From Alphaproteobacteria bacterium (GTDB lineage: Bacteria; Pseudomonadota; Alphaproteobacteria; Acetobacterales; Acetobacteraceae), in NCBI GenBank assembly GCA_026400815.1, contig JAPLOI010000022.1:1-64000 (forward strand): a stretch of DNA of 64,000 nt, given 5' to 3'. The notes beneath the pieces are model-generated. The model saw only the letters and a list, made by a program, of their open reading frames with translations. It was not told the DNA's origin and made no database searches. Position 1 is the first letter of the stretch. Every line of letters begins with the position of its first letter. This document shows, in pieces, positions 39,614 to 48,751 of the stretch. The translations under genes were made by a program, and so were the position numbers.

Positions 39614-42600
39614 GTGGCGGCGTTGTCGCCACTCTGGGATACGCGGGGTATCGGCCATGGCTCGCCAGGCCTGATGCAGGAGATCCTCGATCAGCCCTTC
39701 CGACGCACCTCCGTCGGACGGTTGCGCTTTGCGGGTGACCTGGCGCGCAAGACCATTGGCTTCGCCCGTGCGCTGCCGGGGCGTGCAGCCGCCCTGGTCG
39801 GAGAGATTGCCGCCAACGCCGCGAAACCGTCGTCGCGTATCCTGCGAGTCGAGTCCGGGGTGCTGCCATCCGTCTCGCGCTCGCTGGCGATCTACGTGCA
39901 CTATGCGCCTTCCGGTCGGGTGTCGGACATGGTGCTGCTGCAGTTGCAGGAATATGCGCGGCAGGGGTTCAGGATCGCCTTCGTCTCCAACGCCCCGCAC
40001 TTGGATGAAGAAGCGTGGCGCCAGGTGCGCCAGTTGGCAGAACTGGCCGTGCTGCGCACCAACCTGGCACGCGACTTTGGCGCTTGGTCCGACATTCTGG
40101 CGGAATATTATCCCGACGGCACCGATGTCGACGAACTGCTTCTTGTGAACGATTCAGTGCTGGGTCCGTTGCGGCCGCTGGAGGAGATGTTCGGCCGGTT
40201 GCGCGCGTCGGGCGATGGGGTCTTCGGGCTGACGGAAGGGGTGCAGCATCGGCCGCACCTGCAATCCTACTTGATGCTGTTCCGTGGCGCGGCGGCGATC
40301 CGTGACCTGCGCGCCTTCCTGGCGTCGCGCTGGCTGACCAACCGCAAGGGCGCGCTGATCGCCCAGTTCGAGATTGCGCTGACGCGCGCGATGCAGACCC
40401 GTGGCCATTTGGTTGCCGCGCTCTGGCCCTATGCGCAGTTGGAGGGCTTGTTCGTCGCACATCCGGAAGAACGGGCGCCGGTGATGGCGGCATTCGGGCC
40501 GCTGCTCCGGATGCGGGCAGCGCGCTGCGCCAAGGACCCCTTTGCGCTGCGGCGCCTGCTGCTGAATCACCCGCTCAATCCCACGCACCATTTCGCTGGC
40601 CTGCTGCTGCGCCGAACCGGGTTTCCATTCCTCAAGGCAGAGTTCGTCCGCGATAACCCGCTGCAGGCACCGGAAGCCCTCTCCTGGGCCGGCATCCTGC
40701 CGGCCGGGTCAGTCGCCAGCGCCAGGATGCTGCAGGATCACTTGGCGCAGTTCGGGCCGGCGCAGTTCGGGCCGGCGCGGGGCGGCCCGGCAGTGCGCAC
40801 GCAATGGCCGCAGGCACCCGCCGCGCTTCCCGCGCCCGCGGCGGCCGGGGACAGCGCCAGCCTGCGCCAGCGGATGGCCCGCAACACCTGCGAACAGCTG
40901 CGGTTCAGCATCGTCGTCCCGGTGTATCAGCCGCCGCTGGATGTTTTCGATGCGATGATCCGCTCGGTCGCCGCGCAGACCTATTCACGCTGGCAACTCT
41001 GCCTTGCCATCGTCGATACCGGGGCCAACGCGGCACCGTTGATCGACACGGCCAGGGCTGCGCAGCGGCGGGACCCGCGGATCGCGCTCACCATCCTGCC
41101 CGGCAACGGCGGAATCGCGCGCAACACCAATGCCGCGCTCGAACTCGCGGAGGGGGAGTGGGTGGTCCTCCTCGACCATGACGACCTGCTGACGGCGGAT
41201 GCGCTGGCCGAGATCGCCCAGGCGCTGGAGGCCACGCCCGAGGCCGATTTCGTCTATTCGGACAAGGACATGATCGACCGCGCCGGCACCCGGCCCAGCA
41301 GCCCGCTGCTGAAGCCAAGCTGGTCGCCCGACATCATGCTGAACGCCAACTACCTCACCCATGTCTGCGCCATGCCGACGGCACGGCTGCGCGAGATTGG
41401 CGGCTGCGACCCCGATACCGATGGCGCGCAGTACTGGGACTTGTTCCTGCGCGCCATTCCCCTGGGCGGGCGCGTGGTCCATGTACCGCGCATCCTCTAC
41501 CACTGGCGGATGATTGAGACCTCGGTCTCGGTCGGGGGCAGCGCGGTGAAGCCCTATGCGCTGGAAGGGCAGCTCAGGACACTGCGCAAATACCTGTCGC
41601 GCGCGGGCTGGCCCGCGGCCAGCCCGCGGCATGAAGGCCCGCTGATCCGGATCGACTGGGGCCCGCTGCCCGACGGCGCGATCACGCTGATTGCCGTCGG
41701 CGGCCCGCCGAATCCGCTGCTCCGCCAGGCTGCGGCGCGGCTGGGCGCAGCGCTGGTGGTGGCCGAAGGGCCCGATCCGGCCCGGGCGGTGGATGAGGCG
41801 TTGCGGCACGATGCCGGCGACATCATCCTGCTGGTCGATGCGGATTTTGCCCCGCGGGACGACCAGGCCCTGGCGGAACTGGCCGGCCCCTTGGGCAACC
41901 CCGCCATTGCCATCGTCGGTGGACAGGTGCTCGACCCCGGCGGGCGCATCCTCGACCATGGCGTGTTCTTCCAGGATGGCGCGGCCTGGCCGGCCTTCCG
42001 TGGTGAGGAACGCCACTACAATGGCGAAGCCGGCTGCTGCCTTTGGTATCGCAACATGGCGGCCGTGGCCGGGGGCGCCATGGCCTTCCGGCGGGAAACC
42101 TGGCAGGCGGGCGGCGGGTTGTCGCTTCAGGCCGCCGGGCTGCGGGGCGACCTTGCCTTCTGTCTTCGCTTGCTGCCGCGTGGGCGCATCCTGCTGAACC
42201 CCAATGCCAGCTTCACCTCGGCGCAAGGCTTGCCGAGCCGCTTCGAGCTGGCCGCCTTCAACGGCGGCATCGACCCCACCGCCGTGCGCGCGGCCCTGCC
42301 GCACGGAGACCGCTTCATCAGCCCGCGGCTGGACGCGGCGCGGAAGGCGGGCGCGCCGCGCATCGCCGCGGCCTTGCCGCCGCCATCGGCCGGGCCAGCA
42401 CTGCCTGGTGACGAGGCGCGCTACTGCGTCTCGGCCTATGATGCGACGGAGGAGGAGATCTCCGCATCGATCTGCGGCTGCATGACCCGCCCCGCCCGGC
42501 CGCTGCGGCGCATGCTCTGGATCGTGCCAGAATTCGCCACGCCCTATTACGGGGGCATCCACACCATCCTGCGGGCGGCCGACCACCTGCAGCGGATGCA

Positions 42601-43564
42601 CGGCGTTGAACAATGCTTCGTGGTGCAGGGGTGCGAGGAGACCGGCGCGATTGCCGGCCGCATCGCCCAGGCCTTCCCGGCGCTGGCGCATGCGCGTGTC
42701 CTCGGTAGCGACGCGGGTGGCGTGCCGGACAGCGCCGGCCCGGTCGATGCGGCGGTCTGCACGCTGTGGACCACCGCCTATCCGCTGCTGCGCTTCGGCG
42801 GAGCGCGGCGCAAATTCTATTTCGTCCAGGACTGGGAGCCTGACTTCTACCCGGCCGGCGCCGTCAGCTGCCTGGCGGAGGCAACCTATCGCTTCGGCTA
42901 CCACGCGCTCTGCAACACGCCGTCGCTCGCAGAATCCTATGTGCGGCTCGGCGGTACGGCGGATGTGTTCCTGCCGGCGGTCGACCAGCAGGTCTTCCAT
43001 GCCACGGACCGCCGCCCCAGGCGCGACAATGAACCCTTTCGCCTGTTCTGCTATGCGCGTCCTGGTACGCCGCGCAACTGCTTCGAGGCGATCGCCGCGG
43101 CGCTGATCGACCTCAAGCGGCGCCATGGCAGCGCGCTGCAGGTGGTGACGGCGGGGCAGGCCTGGGACACCGCCACCTGGGGCCTCGACGGCATCGTCGA
43201 GAATCTCGGCCTGCTGACCTATACGGAAACGGCGCGGCTGTATCGCGCCATGGATGCTGGCCTGGTGGCCATGGCGACGCGGCATCCCTCCTACCTGCCG
43301 CTGGAACTCATGGCATGCGGGGCCGCGGTGGTGACCAACCGCAACAGCCACACCGGCTGGCTGCTGCAGGACTACGAGAACAGCCTGTTGTGCGAAATGA
43401 CCCGCAGCAGCATCGCCGACGCGGTGACCCGGTTGATCGAGGCGCCCGAGCTGCGCGACCGCCTCGCCGAGGCGGGCCTGCGCACCATCGCGGCGGGTCA
43501 TGCCGGCTGGGACGCGCCGCTGGAGCGGATCCACGAGGCCATCCGCCGGCAGGTGGAGACATGA
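39614..43564 (+). CDS. Multidomain glycosyltransferase: RgpF-like, GT2 and GT4-like modules in one chain
   Basis: 1316 residues if the GTG at 39614 is the start; an in-frame stop lies at 39599. Module 1 (about 75-335) resembles rhamnan-synthesis protein F: LAIYVHYAPSGRVSDMVLLQ and DELLLVNDSVLGPL. A linker contains a duplicated AQFGPAQFGPA. Module 2 (about 430-700) is GT2: FSIVVPVYQPPLDVFDAMIR and VVLLDHDDLLTADAL, with a following segment to about 900 that looks like a second GT-A half. Module 3 (about 966-1316) is a GT4-like fold beginning RRMLWIVPEFATPYYGG, as in rhamnosyltransferases of the WsaF type. It probably assembles several sugars of a surface glycan. Confidence 0.85.
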   Translation: MAALSPLWDTRGIGHGSPGLMQEILDQPFRRTSVGRLRFAGDLARKTIGFARALPGRAAALVGEIAANAAKPSSRILRVESGVLPSVSRSLAIYVHYAPSGRVSDMVLLQLQEYARQGFRIAFVSNAPHLDEEAWRQVRQLAELAVLRTNLARDFGAWSDILAEYYPDGTDVDELLLVNDSVLGPLRPLEEMFGRLRASGDGVFGLTEGVQHRPHLQSYLMLFRGAAAIRDLRAFLASRWLTNRKGALIAQFEIALTRAMQTRGHLVAALWPYAQLEGLFVAHPEERAPVMAAFGPLLRMRAARCAKDPFALRRLLLNHPLNPTHHFAGLLLRRTGFPFLKAEFVRDNPLQAPEALSWAGILPAGSVASARMLQDHLAQFGPAQFGPARGGPAVRTQWPQAPAALPAPAAAGDSASLRQRMARNTCEQLRFSIVVPVYQPPLDVFDAMIRSVAAQTYSRWQLCLAIVDTGANAAPLIDTARAAQRRDPRIALTILPGNGGIARNTNAALELAEGEWVVLLDHDDLLTADALAEIAQALEATPEADFVYSDKDMIDRAGTRPSSPLLKPSWSPDIMLNANYLTHVCAMPTARLREIGGCDPDTDGAQYWDLFLRAIPLGGRVVHVPRILYHWRMIETSVSVGGSAVKPYALEGQLRTLRKYLSRAGWPAASPRHEGPLIRIDWGPLPDGAITLIAVGGPPNPLLRQAAARLGAALVVAEGPDPARAVDEALRHDAGDIILLVDADFAPRDDQALAELAGPLGNPAIAIVGGQVLDPGGRILDHGVFFQDGAAWPAFRGEERHYNGEAGCCLWYRNMAAVAGGAMAFRRETWQAGGGLSLQAAGLRGDLAFCLRLLPRGRILLNPNASFTSAQGLPSRFELAAFNGGIDPTAVRAALPHGDRFISPRLDAARKAGAPRIAAALPPPSAGPALPGDEARYCVSAYDATEEEISASICGCMTRPARPLRRMLWIVPEFATPYYGGIHTILRAADHLQRMHGVEQCFVVQGCEETGAIAGRIAQAFPALAHARVLGSDAGGVPDSAGPVDAAVCTLWTTAYPLLRFGGARRKFYFVQDWEPDFYPAGAVSCLAEATYRFGYHALCNTPSLAESYVRLGGTADVFLPAVDQQVFHATDRRPRRDNEPFRLFCYARPGTPRNCFEAIAAALIDLKRRHGSALQVVTAGQAWDTATWGLDGIVENLGLLTYTETARLYRAMDAGLVAMATRHPSYLPLELMACGAAVVTNRNSHTGWLLQDYENSLLCEMTRSSIADAVTRLIEAPELRDRLAEAGLRTIAAGHAGWDAPLERIHEAIRRQVET

Positions 43565-43586
43565 CGCCGGCCCGGGCTGTACGCCG

Positions 43587-45314
43587 ATGAAGCGGCTCGG
43601 CCTGCTGGTCGCGGGGGTGCAGAAGGCCGCCACGACCACGCTGCACGGCATGCTCAGCACCCTGCCCGGCCTGGCCGGGCCGGTGGGGCGGAAGGAGCTG
43701 CACTTCTTCGACGACGACGCCGCCACGGATTGGCGGCAGCCGGACTACGCGCCGCTGCACGCCGCCTTCGCCGGCGCGCCGGCCGACGCCACCTGGTTCG
43801 AAAGCACCCCGGCCACCCTGTTCTGGCCCGGCGCCCTGGCGCGGGTGCGGGACTACAACCCGGCCATGAAGCTGGTGCTGGTGTTCCGCGACCCGGTGGA
43901 ACGGGCCGTATCGGCCTGGCGGATGGAGCGGGCCCGCGGGGTGGAGCCGCTCGGCTTCGCCGGTGCCCTGGCGGCGGAGGATGCGCGCTGCGCCGGCGCG
44001 GGGGGGGGCCTGCGCCAGTTCGCCTATCGTCGCCGCGGCCTCTACGGGGCGCAGCTGGAGGCGGCGCTCGCCCTGTTCCCCCGCGAACAGCTGCTGCTGC
44101 TCCGCTTCGAGGACGTGGTCGGCCAGCCGGACGAGACCCTGGCCCGCATCGCCCGCTTCGCCGGCGTCGCCGAACCCGGCGGCCCCGTCACGCCGCAGCG
44201 GCTGAACGCCGGCGCCTCGACGGGGCTGGCCGAACCGGAGGCGCTGGCGGCGCTGGCGGACGCATACCGGGAAGACCTGATTCGCTTCCTCGAGCTCAGC
44301 CGGCTGGAGATCGCCCATTGGCGCAGCTTCGTGCTGGCGCGGGAAGGCCGCCACGCGGCAACCACCGACGCCATGGGACTGCCGCGGCGGGACGATCCAC
44401 GCCAGCACGCCGTGCCGGTCTGCTCGCACGGGCCGGTCTTCGGCAACCTGGTGCTGCTGCTGCGCGGCGGGCGCCGGCATCCGGTGCCCAACGCCGAATG
44501 CCTCACTGCCCATGGCTACCGCTTCCCCGAGGACGTCGTCGCCGTGGACGATCGGGTGCTGCTGTCCTGCGTGCCGGCGCAGCCGCTGGGCCGCAGCCTG
44601 CCCCTGGCGGCGTTCGAGGCGCTGCAGCCGCGCACGGTGGGCGAGGCGCGGCAATGGGCCACGTCGCAGCTCGCGGGCGAAGGCATCGAATTCGGGGCGG
44701 CGGCCAGCCCGTTTCCGGTGCCGCTGCATGCCCTGGTGAGCTACGCCGACGTCCTGGGCTACGAGGAGCTGCTCGAAGGCCTCTACCCGGGCCAGCAGGC
44801 GCATGGGCTGGTCGACCCGGCACGGCGGATCGACCTGGATAAGCCGGATGCCCTGGCGGCGGAAAGCCTCGACTTCATCATCGCCAGCCACGTCATCGAA
44901 CATCTGCGCAACCCGATCGGCACCATCCTGGCGTGCCACCGCGCCCTGCGGCCGGGCGGGCATCTCGTGCTCGCGGTGCCGGAAAAGACCCGGACCTTCG
45001 ACCGCCGGCGCCCGGAAACGAGCCTGGACCACCTGCTGCTCGACCATGCGCACCCCAGCTCGCTGCGCGACCAGGACCATTACCGGGAGTTCTTCGAGCT
45101 GGCGGAAGGCTTCGAGGGCCTGCTCACCGAGCGCGGAACCAGCTGGATGGACGAATTCCGCGCCGGCTACTCGATCCACATGCATGTCTGGACCCACGCC
45201 AGCTTCGCCGCGATGATCGACAATGTGGTCGGGACGATCGCGCCATTCTCGGGCCGGTGGATGCGCCCGGCAGCGGATGACAGCATCGAGTTCTATTGCG
45301 TGTTGCGGAAATAG
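43587..45314 (+). CDS. Sulfotransferase-methyltransferase fusion protein
   Basis: 575 residues from the ATG at 43587. Residues 1-230 form a sulfotransferase: GLLVAGVQKAATTTLHGML (PAPS loop), KELHFFDDD and VLVFRDPVERAVSAWRM. Residues about 350-575 form a methyltransferase-like domain: SLDFIIASHVIEHLRNPIGT then GGHLVLAVPEKTRTFDRRRP. Motif I of the SAM site is poorly formed. This second half resembles the two stand-alone methyltransferase genes at 45818-47733 (SSHNFEHLPDPLRF, VPDKR.CFD). One chain could thus sulfate and methylate the same glycan. Confidence 0.82.
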   Translation: MKRLGLLVAGVQKAATTTLHGMLSTLPGLAGPVGRKELHFFDDDAATDWRQPDYAPLHAAFAGAPADATWFESTPATLFWPGALARVRDYNPAMKLVLVFRDPVERAVSAWRMERARGVEPLGFAGALAAEDARCAGAGGGLRQFAYRRRGLYGAQLEAALALFPREQLLLLRFEDVVGQPDETLARIARFAGVAEPGGPVTPQRLNAGASTGLAEPEALAALADAYREDLIRFLELSRLEIAHWRSFVLAREGRHAATTDAMGLPRRDDPRQHAVPVCSHGPVFGNLVLLLRGGRRHPVPNAECLTAHGYRFPEDVVAVDDRVLLSCVPAQPLGRSLPLAAFEALQPRTVGEARQWATSQLAGEGIEFGAAASPFPVPLHALVSYADVLGYEELLEGLYPGQQAHGLVDPARRIDLDKPDALAAESLDFIIASHVIEHLRNPIGTILACHRALRPGGHLVLAVPEKTRTFDRRRPETSLDHLLLDHAHPSSLRDQDHYREFFELAEGFEGLLTERGTSWMDEFRAGYSIHMHVWTHASFAAMIDNVVGTIAPFSGRWMRPAADDSIEFYCVLRK

Positions 45315-45395
45315 ACCGAGGCACGGACCAGCGGCAGCGAAGCCCTGCATATGCGCGGCGCCGCGGCCCGATCCTGCGACGGGAGGCCGGGGGCG

Positions 45396-45780
45396 CGCAG
45401 CGTGGCGCTGTACTGGCACTTCGACCGCCATGGGGTGGTCTCGGCCATGGGGTGGTCTCGGCCATGGTGCTGCGGCAGCTGGCCCGCCACCGGGACGCCG
45501 GCCTCGCCGTGGTCTTCATCTCCATGGCGCCGATCTTCGCCACCCTGCGCGGCCGGCGATGGCGTTTTCGGCATGACCGAGAGCGCCCAGGGTGGACATC
45601 ACATGCAGAGCTGCTTCGTGCTGGCACGCGGGCAGAAGGCGGTGGCTGTGCTGGCCGCTGAACCCGGCGCATGCCCTGGCCGCTGCCTGGTCCGGCGCCT
45701 CGGCTTTCCCGTCGTCAAACCGGCGCCGCTGCGACGCCATCCCGTTGGCCTGCCGGGCGAGGAGGCGTCGACGATCCGGT
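45396..45780 (+). pseudogene. Decayed RgpF-like glycan-synthesis gene
   Basis: Pieces in three registers match the first module of the giant glycosyltransferase: VALYWHFDRHGVVSA, then MVLRQLARHRDAGLAVVFIS, then GDGVFGMTESAQGGHHMQS, then RRLGFPVVKPAPLRRHPVG. The counterparts in the intact gene are LAIYVHYAPSGRVSD, MVLLQLQEYARQGFRIAFVS, GDGVFGLTEGVQHRPHLQS and RRTGFPFLKAEFVRDNPLQ. A 17-base direct duplication (near 45433-45467) causes the first frameshift. About 100 codons are missing between the second and third pieces. It is non-functional. Confidence 0.7.
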
Positions 45781-45817
45781 CCTGCCTGCCACAAGCGGTG
45801 CCGGCCGCCGAGACATC

Positions 45818-46774
45818 TCAGGACCCCCAGGACGCGAGCGGCCGCCGCTCACTCTGCCGCACCGCCTTGGCTGCGGTGAGACTGCCATAGGCGTCCTCCT
45901 CCGTCGCGATGCGCCGCAACACTTGCCGCCGTTGCGCGTAATGGTCGGCGCGCGATGCCGCCGGAGCGCCGGGCGCATGGCGCAGGTGAAGGTAGAACTC
46001 GCCCCCCGATGTCGCGCTGCACGACAGCAGCTCGAGTTCGATCAGGCGGAGGAAGTGGAGGTCGCGCAGGATCAGTTCCGCCGAGGCCGGCGTGAAGGTC
46101 CAGCAATGCGCATCGCGATAGGGCATCGAGCCGGCCGCGATGCGCTGCCGCCAGGCCAGCAGCAGCTCCTGGAGGAGCTCACGGACCTGGCCGCCGCGCA
46201 GCGCGTCCTCGCCCGGCGCCGCCGCGGGCGCACCCGGCACCAGCGCCACGCATTCGGCGAGGCCTTCGAATTGCTGCCGGAAGCCCGGCTGTTGCCGCGC
46301 CTCGAAATAGGCTTCGAGGATCGCGCCCAGCGTGCTGCGCGGCCGCAGCAGGTCGAAGCAGCAGCGCTTGTCCGGTACGGCCATGGCAAGCACGCCGCCG
46401 GGCTTCAGCACCTGCTGCGCCGCCTGGAGGAAGCGCAACGGGTCGGGCAGATGCTCGAAATTGTGGGAGGACACGACGAAGTCGAAGCTGCCTGGTGCAT
46501 GGCCCGCGGCGGCCGCCATCTCGGCCATCCGGTGCGCCGGGCCCAGCAGGTCCACCGGTTCGATGCTGGCAACGCCCTGCGGGGTTATGGCGGGGTCCTT
46601 CGCCGCCCGCGCCCGCAGCCTGTCGGCGTCCTGGACATCCAGCACCAGCACATCCCAACCCGCCGACCTGGGCAGCAGCGGGGCATGATAGGGGCCGATT
46701 TCGATGCCCTTCATGCCGGGCAGGATGTGCTGGAGGATACGCTGCCGCCGATCCATGTGGACGCTCCCGGTCAT
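45818..46774 (-). CDS. Methyltransferase-like protein, paralogue of the next gene
   Basis: 318 residues from 46774, where ATGA overlaps the upstream gene's stop; MDRRQ at 46756 aligns with the paralogue and may be the true start. GMKGIEIGPYHAPLLP is the motif I region, VLVLDVQDADRL strand 2, and FDFVVSSHNFEHLPDPLRFL motif II to III. VPDKRCCFDLLRPRSTLGAI is shared with its paralogue. This is the class I fold seen in proteins annotated as methyltransferase domain-containing in polysaccharide clusters. Acceptor unknown. Confidence 0.78.
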   Translation of the reverse strand: MTGSVHMDRRQRILQHILPGMKGIEIGPYHAPLLPRSAGWDVLVLDVQDADRLRARAAKDPAITPQGVASIEPVDLLGPAHRMAEMAAAAGHAPGSFDFVVSSHNFEHLPDPLRFLQAAQQVLKPGGVLAMAVPDKRCCFDLLRPRSTLGAILEAYFEARQQPGFRQQFEGLAECVALVPGAPAAAPGEDALRGGQVRELLQELLLAWRQRIAAGSMPYRDAHCWTFTPASAELILRDLHFLRLIELELLSCSATSGGEFYLHLRHAPGAPAASRADHYAQRRQVLRRIATEEDAYGSLTAAKAVRQSERRPLASWGS

Positions 46775-47733
46775 CCCCGCCGGGTCGGGTGGCCGGCGAG
46801 GGATGCAGGGGACCCGGGTGCCGTCATTTTGCCCGCCGGCCCGCCGGCCGCGGTGCGCTCGCCGAAGGCATCCTGCTCCGCCGCCAGCCGGGCGAACAGC
46901 TGGCGCCGCAGCGGGTAGTGCTCGGCTCGCGTCATCGGCGCCGCATCCGGGGCATTCCGTAGATGCACGAGGAACTCGTATCCCTCAGTGTCGCTGCAGG
47001 AAGCGATGTCGAGGTCGATGAGGTCGAGGAAGCGGAGGTCGCGCAGGAGCAGTTCCGCCGAGGTCGGCGTGAAGGTCCAGCAATGAACATCCGAATAAGG
47101 GCGGCTGGCCGCCTTGAGCGCGCGCACCCAGCCCCCGAAGGCTTCCTGGAGGATCTCGTGCGGCGCGCCACTCCGCAACGGATCGTCTGCCGATGGCCCC
47201 TCCGGCGCGGCGGGGGCGAGGGTCACGAAATCCACCACCATGTCGAAGTGTTGGCGCAGCGTTGGCTGCTCGCGCCGCTCGAAATACGCCTCCAGCACTT
47301 CGCCCAGCGTGCTGCGCGGCCGCAGCATGTCGAAGCAGAAGCGCTTGTCGGGCAGTACCATGGAAAGCACGCCACCCGGCTTCAGCACCTGCTGCACCGC
47401 CTGCAGGAAGCGCAGCGGGTCGGGCAGATGCTCGAAATTGTGGGACGACAGCACGAAGTCGAAGCTGTGCGGCGCATAGCCGGCGGCCCCGGCTAGTTCC
47501 GCCAGCCGGTGCGCGGGGCCCAGCAGGTCCACCGTCTCGATCCGCGCGATGGCGGCCGGCGCGATGCCTGGGTCCGCCGCCGCCCGTTCCCGCAATTGGT
47601 CGGCGTTATAGACATCCAGTACCTGGACATCCCAGCCATCAGCCTTGGGCAGCAGCGGGGCGAAGAAGGGGCCGATCTCGATACCCCGCATGCCGGGGCG
47701 GATATGCTCGAGAATTTTCTGCCGTCGATCCAT
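46771..47733 (-). CDS. Methyltransferase-like protein, paralogue of the previous gene
   Basis: 320 residues from MDRRQKILEH at 47733, chosen because its paralogue has the same beginning; a frame extends to 47799. GMRGIEIGPFFAPLLPKADG, VLDVYNADQLRERAA, FDFVLSSHNFEHLPDPLRFL and LPDKRFCFDMLRPRSTLG are conserved between the two. The C-terminal half shares HCWTFTP.SAEL.LRDL. They arose by tandem duplication and have diverged substantially. Both are opposite in direction to the sulfotransferase genes. Confidence 0.78.
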   Translation of the reverse strand: MDRRQKILEHIRPGMRGIEIGPFFAPLLPKADGWDVQVLDVYNADQLRERAAADPGIAPAAIARIETVDLLGPAHRLAELAGAAGYAPHSFDFVLSSHNFEHLPDPLRFLQAVQQVLKPGGVLSMVLPDKRFCFDMLRPRSTLGEVLEAYFERREQPTLRQHFDMVVDFVTLAPAAPEGPSADDPLRSGAPHEILQEAFGGWVRALKAASRPYSDVHCWTFTPTSAELLLRDLRFLDLIDLDIASCSDTEGYEFLVHLRNAPDAAPMTRAEHYPLRRQLFARLAAEQDAFGERTAAGGPAGKMTAPGSPASLAGHPTRRG

Positions 47734-47799
47734 GCTGCAACCCATTACCGCAAGGTGTAGGAGAACTCGATAGCTTTGGCTGCCGCCTGGCGTATCCAT

Positions 47800-48256
47800 C
47801 GTTCCTTACAGGGCGCGATCCCGTCATCCCGACAAGCCCGTCCTGGGTCCAGGCGGGCATCTTGACCAAACAGGCGGTGGCACGCCCAGACGACCGGCGC
47901 CGAACGCGACGATGGTCAGCCCCGCGACCGAGAAGACCGCCCCAATGAAGCTTCGGTCGACCCCGGCAATGGTGTATCTGGCCAGGCTGGTCACCACCTC
48001 CTGCCGGAGCTCTAGATGCAGATGCCGGCATATGGCGCCATCAGCAACGGCCCGAAGCTGGCTTGTCTGGCGTCTCTGGACACCGCCCAGGCCGAGGGGG
48101 CTGGGCCCGCGACGATCCCCACCGCGGCGATTACGTCACCCACCCGCTGGTAGAATGGAAACACGGCGGGATAGAGCATGACGTGCTCCGGTGGGATGTA
48201 TGCGGCTTTGGAGAGAGTCCGACGCCAGGGAGCCCGATGCAAGGGAGTCGGACGCA
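47800..48256 (-). other. Region with degenerate coding traces
   Basis: No intact gene. On the minus strand a stretch around 47895-48020 reads LRQEVVTSLARYTIAGVDRS and continues FIGAVFSVAGLTIVAFGAG, ending in one membrane-like segment. A neighbouring register from about 48205 to 48010 reads YPAVFPFYQRVGDVIAAVG. These look like remains of one membrane protein broken by frameshifts, family not recognised. Confidence 0.3.
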
Positions 48257-48427
48257 ATGAAACGCAGCGGGCGCAGCGAAGAGCAGATCATCTCGGTTTT
48301 GAAGGAGCAGGAAGCTGGCATGGCGACGGCTGAGGTTTGCCGTCGCCATGGGATCAGCCCGGCGACGTTCTACCGATGGACATCGAAGTTCGGCGGTCTG
48401 GGAGTGTCCGAGGCGCGGCGTTTGCGC
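48257..48427 (+). pseudogene. Truncated IS3-family transposase OrfA
   Basis: MKRSGRSEEQIISVLKEQEA begins a typical OrfA; CRRHGISPATFYRWTSKFGG is its helix-turn-helix. Similarity ends after VSEARRLR at about residue 57, before the leucine-zipper segment, and no OrfB follows. It marks the right edge of the glycan island. Confidence 0.8.
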
Positions 48428-48751
48428 AGGGTTGCCGACGCGACAGCCCCCAATCTGCGCGAGGACGCCCGCAACCGCATCAAGCATTTGGATGTACACC
48501 CTCCAGAAGAGGAAGGCGGGCCGCCTCGCATCATCCTGGAGGGCAATGTGCCGCAGATGCTCCGGCGCGCCGGCGTGGACACCATCAAGAAGGGCGACGC
48601 CCATGGCGCAGCCTTCCTGGATCGCGTGATCGACAGTTCGGCAAAGCGCGATCCAACGGCTCGGCCCGTCGCGCGGAGGCGCGCAACGGAGCGGGTCTGG
48701 GCAGAGCCCAGCCTTGCCTTCCCGAACAGGTGGAGGTCATCAAGGCCTGGT
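48428..48751. other. Unassigned sequence between OrfA remnant and mutY
   Basis: The OrfA frame stays open (DVHPPEEEGGPPRI and so on) but loses any transposase resemblance. It cannot be tied to a known family on either strand. Probably junction sequence left by deletion. Confidence 0.3.
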
